Origin: JBFKOL01 sp041628815
GTDB taxonomy: Bacteria; Bacteroidota; Bacteroidia; Chitinophagales; Saprospiraceae
Direction: 5' to 3'
Assembly (NCBI GenBank): GCA_041628815.1
Contig: JBFKOL010000195.1
Coordinates: 1 to 7,771, forward strand
DNA length: 7,771 bases
The notes below the pieces were generated by a model. It saw only the letters and a program-made list of their open reading frames with translations, was not told where the DNA came from and did no database searches. Both the position numbers and the translations under genes were made by a program. Below, piece by piece: positions 5,989 to 7,771 of this stretch (position 1 is its first letter; every line of letters starts with the position of its first letter).

Positions 5989-7002
5989 ATGAAGAAATCT
6001 AAAATTTTGATTTTGATGTTGTTAACCCTGGGAGTTCATTGTCTTATAGCACAACATCTACAAGTCGACAACCCCACTCTTTCTCAGCTGGCCTCCTTTA
6101 ATGGGGGCAACCAGATGTTTTTGCAGATGAATGAATTGGGGATGTTCAGAGGTTACATAGGATCGTATTCAGGCAACCCGGAGGACGTTGATTTTGGAAC
6201 CAATGGTAGCAACCCTGCAGGGAAGGTTCATCTAACGATCAGGGCATCTCCCGCGGTAACACTGAGCGATCAAAGAAACTTCGGAATAGGCACCACAAAT
6301 CCAACTGAAAAACTGCACGTGATGGGCAATATACGCATCCAGGACGACGCAGATATTTTTGGGCTCGACAGGCTTGTCGGCTACAATGACTTGCGCCTTT
6401 ACGGCAATTCAGCCGACGGTCCGGATATTTATATTGCTCCTAACGGTATGGTGGGAATAGGTACGACTAACCCCATGCAGTACCTGCATGTAGACCCCGG
6501 CACAATGATGTTGGGCGACCTATTGTTTTTTGCCACACCTATCAGTTTCAGGATGTGGGGAAATTTAGAACCTCAAGATTCGAGTCCGACATTCCACAAC
6601 AGGGATTTAGGACATATTGATCATTGGTGGGATGATGTCTATGCTTTGAACTTTCGAGGGCCTTCTGATCGCAGGTGGAAAAATGACGTCCAGGATTTAA
6701 CATATGGCCTGGAGAGTGTTTTACATCTAAGACCTGTAAGCTACAAATGGAAACACAAAGAAACGGGAGAACGTCACTGCGGCCTTATTGCCCAGGAAGT
6801 CCTTGACATCATCCCTGAAATTGTCTCAAACTCTTCAGGTGAAGATCTAGACAACGACGAAAGTCGTCTCACCCTGGCCTATTTAGAACTCATTCCGGTG
6901 CTTATCAAGGCGATCCAAGAACAGAATGCTGAAATTGAAGATTTAAAGAAACGAGTGGCTTCCATGGATGAGGCACTACGACGTGTGCGCCCCCAGAAAT
7001 AA
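5989..7002 (+). CDS. Exported protein with C-terminal S74-type intramolecular chaperone (tail-fiber-like) domain
   Basis: This 337-residue protein has a signal peptide (1-21, ending CLIA before QHLQ) and then a beta-rich region. Two GIGTTNPxxxLHV repeats (99-111 and 156-168), typical of bacterial tail-fiber-like surface proteins, lie in it. Residues about 225-335 form a Peptidase_S74/endosialidase chaperone domain: SDRRWKNDV (S226 to K231), LRPVSYKWK, GLIAQE (265-270), and a C-terminal coiled coil (about 305-332). In characterised phage proteins this domain trimerises the fiber and cuts itself off with a Ser/Lys pair five residues apart; the same spacing occurs here, so self-cleavage just before S226 is plausible. 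No type IX sorting domain follows. The start has an A-rich leader (AAAAACTAACC) and no Shine-Dalgarno. Nothing else phage-like is nearby, so it is probably a host surface or secreted protein. Confidence 0.9.
   Translation: MKKSKILILMLLTLGVHCLIAQHLQVDNPTLSQLASFNGGNQMFLQMNELGMFRGYIGSYSGNPEDVDFGTNGSNPAGKVHLTIRASPAVTLSDQRNFGIGTTNPTEKLHVMGNIRIQDDADIFGLDRLVGYNDLRLYGNSADGPDIYIAPNGMVGIGTTNPMQYLHVDPGTMMLGDLLFFATPISFRMWGNLEPQDSSPTFHNRDLGHIDHWWDDVYALNFRGPSDRRWKNDVQDLTYGLESVLHLRPVSYKWKHKETGERHCGLIAQEVLDIIPEIVSNSSGEDLDNDESRLTLAYLELIPVLIKAIQEQNAEIEDLKKRVASMDEALRRVRPQK
6283..6498 (+). repeat. Two in-gene GIGTTNP repeat units (6283-6327 and 6454-6498)
   Basis: The two 15-residue units read GIGTTNPTEKLHVMG and GIGTTNPMQYLHVDP. 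The DNA of the units differs at several third positions, so the repeat is old or held by protein-level selection rather than a recent duplication. Such units are common in the stalk part of S74-domain proteins, where they probably form repeating turns of a trimeric beta structure. Confidence 0.7.
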
Positions 7003-7028
7003 TTCTACGAAATAGCATACATCATCTT

Positions 7029-7056
7029 AATCAGATCGCTCAGCTATGGCCTGATT
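7029..7056 (+). terminator. Weak stem-loop between the S74 gene and purU
   Basis: AATCAG (7029-7034) pairs with CTGATT (7051-7056) around a 16-base loop, followed by TTATG rather than a T-run. The stem is short, so this is at best a weak terminator. It is the only inverted repeat I found in the 71-base gap. Confidence 0.2.
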
Positions 7057-7073
7057 TATGCTGTATACAAATC

Positions 7074-7771
7074 ATGGAAAAAGACAAGGCCATTTTGCTG
7101 ATCGAATGTCCGGATGCCAAAGGCATTATCAGGGCAATCACCGATTTTCTCTTTGAAAACAGCGGGAATATTGTTTATCTCGAAGAACATGTGGACTCCC
7201 TTGACCAGCAATTCTTTATGCGCATAGAATGGGAAATAGACCAGTTTCAGATCGAACATGGTAAGATTGGCGAATATTTTGATACGCTTATCGGGCGCAA
7301 GTTTGCGATGAACTGGCAGTTGCACTTTTCCAATTATACACCCCGCGCGGCCATTTTCGTAAGCAAGCTATCACATTGTCTATATGACATACTTTACCGT
7401 TACCAATCCGGCGAATGGAAGGTCGAGATACCTTTGATCATCGGTAACCACGAAAAGTTGAAATCCATAGCTGACCAGTTTGGCATTCCTTTTCACCACT
7501 TCCATATGTCGCGTGAAAATAAAGCGAGCCAGGAAATCCGGCAAGTGCAATTGCTAAAGGAACATCATATCGATCTTGTGGTTCTTGCCAGGTATATGCA
7601 GATCGTAACAGGAGACTTCATCAGGCACTTTCCTTATCGGATCATCAACATCCATCATTCTTTTCTACCCGCATTCATCGGTGCCAAACCTTATCATGCC
7701 GCTCATGACCGCGGTGTGAAGATCATCGGTGCCACGGCACATTATGTGACGGAGGAACTGGATGCAGGCCC
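7074..7771 (+). CDS. purU: Formyltetrahydrofolate deformylase PurU, 3' end cut by the window
   Basis: PurU hydrolyses 10-formyltetrahydrofolate to tetrahydrofolate and formate in the cytoplasm, balancing one-carbon units and feeding formate to PurT-type purine synthesis. The visible 232 residues start MEKDKAILLIECPDAKGI, an ACT domain (about 5-80). The formyltransferase-fold catalytic domain begins near residue 90 (PRAAIFVSKLSHCLYDIL). VVLARYMQI lies at 169-177. The catalytic set is N192 and H194 in INIHHSFLP and D230 in ELDAGP. The 36-residue spacing from H194 to D230 equals that of GAR transformylase, the fold relative (H108 to D144). The family is usually about 280 residues, so roughly 50 are missing at the right edge. 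The ATG at 7074 gives a normal ACT N-terminus. It lies 71 bases after the S74 gene and shows no functional link to it. Confidence 0.96.
   Translation, partial: MEKDKAILLIECPDAKGIIRAITDFLFENSGNIVYLEEHVDSLDQQFFMRIEWEIDQFQIEHGKIGEYFDTLIGRKFAMNWQLHFSNYTPRAAIFVSKLSHCLYDILYRYQSGEWKVEIPLIIGNHEKLKSIADQFGIPFHHFHMSRENKASQEIRQVQLLKEHHIDLVVLARYMQIVTGDFIRHFPYRIINIHHSFLPAFIGAKPYHAAHDRGVKIIGATAHYVTEELDAG

Noticed and set aside
2201..7002. Polysaccharide utilisation locus or prophage
   Set aside because: No SusC/SusD pair, sulfatase, transporter or regulator is present for a PUL. The S74 domain is the only phage-like feature, and such domains are common in secreted proteins of Bacteroidota.
7056..7325. 89-codon minus-strand open frame at the right end
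   Set aside because: It is antisense to purU, whose ACT and catalytic motifs are clear on the plus strand.

Overview
This looks like a chromosomal piece from a member of the Bacteroidota, probably an environmental polysaccharide degrader. Three things support this. The large glycoside hydrolase ends in a type IX secretion sorting domain, a system restricted to that phylum and its relatives. The S74-type protein with GIGTTNP repeats is of a kind common there. Most starts lack a Shine-Dalgarno sequence and follow A/T-rich leaders. A class, such as Saprospiria or Cytophagia, cannot be fixed from this window. Composition looks fairly even throughout, and I see no insertion sequence, tRNA, rRNA or CRISPR array.

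Layout, left to right. Positions 1-281 (minus) hold the start of an unrecognised ORF that runs off the left edge. Positions 470-1939 (minus) encode an exported serine hydrolase of the beta-lactamase/penicillin-binding fold, ending in an AT-rich hairpin that overlaps its stop codon. A 261-base intergenic region separates it from the divergent gene at 2201-4984 (plus). That gene is the centrepiece: a 927-residue secreted enzyme with a GH5 catalytic domain, two CBM6-like modules flanking an Ig/SWM-like spacer, and a type IX C-terminal sorting signal. Next come a small exported DUF4440/SnoaL-like protein (5176-5625), a 363-base region without a convincing gene but rich in palindromes and carrying a CRP-type dyad, and an exported protein with a C-terminal S74 intramolecular chaperone domain (5989-7002). 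The right edge holds most of purU, formyltetrahydrofolate deformylase (7074-7771, truncated by the window).

How the genes may work together. Four consecutive genes (470-7002) encode proteins with export signals, so the centre of the window serves the cell envelope and outside world, with the GH5 enzyme probably attacking a beta-glucan or similar polymer. There is no SusC/SusD pair, transporter or regulator gene, so this is not a recognisable polysaccharide utilisation locus. The intergenic gaps (71 to 363 bases) suggest mostly independent transcription units. purU is a housekeeping one-carbon/purine gene and is probably unrelated in function. I found no convincing new multi-gene system. The most worthwhile leads are the CRP-like dyad, the modular GH5 architecture and the palindrome-rich gap at 5626-5988.
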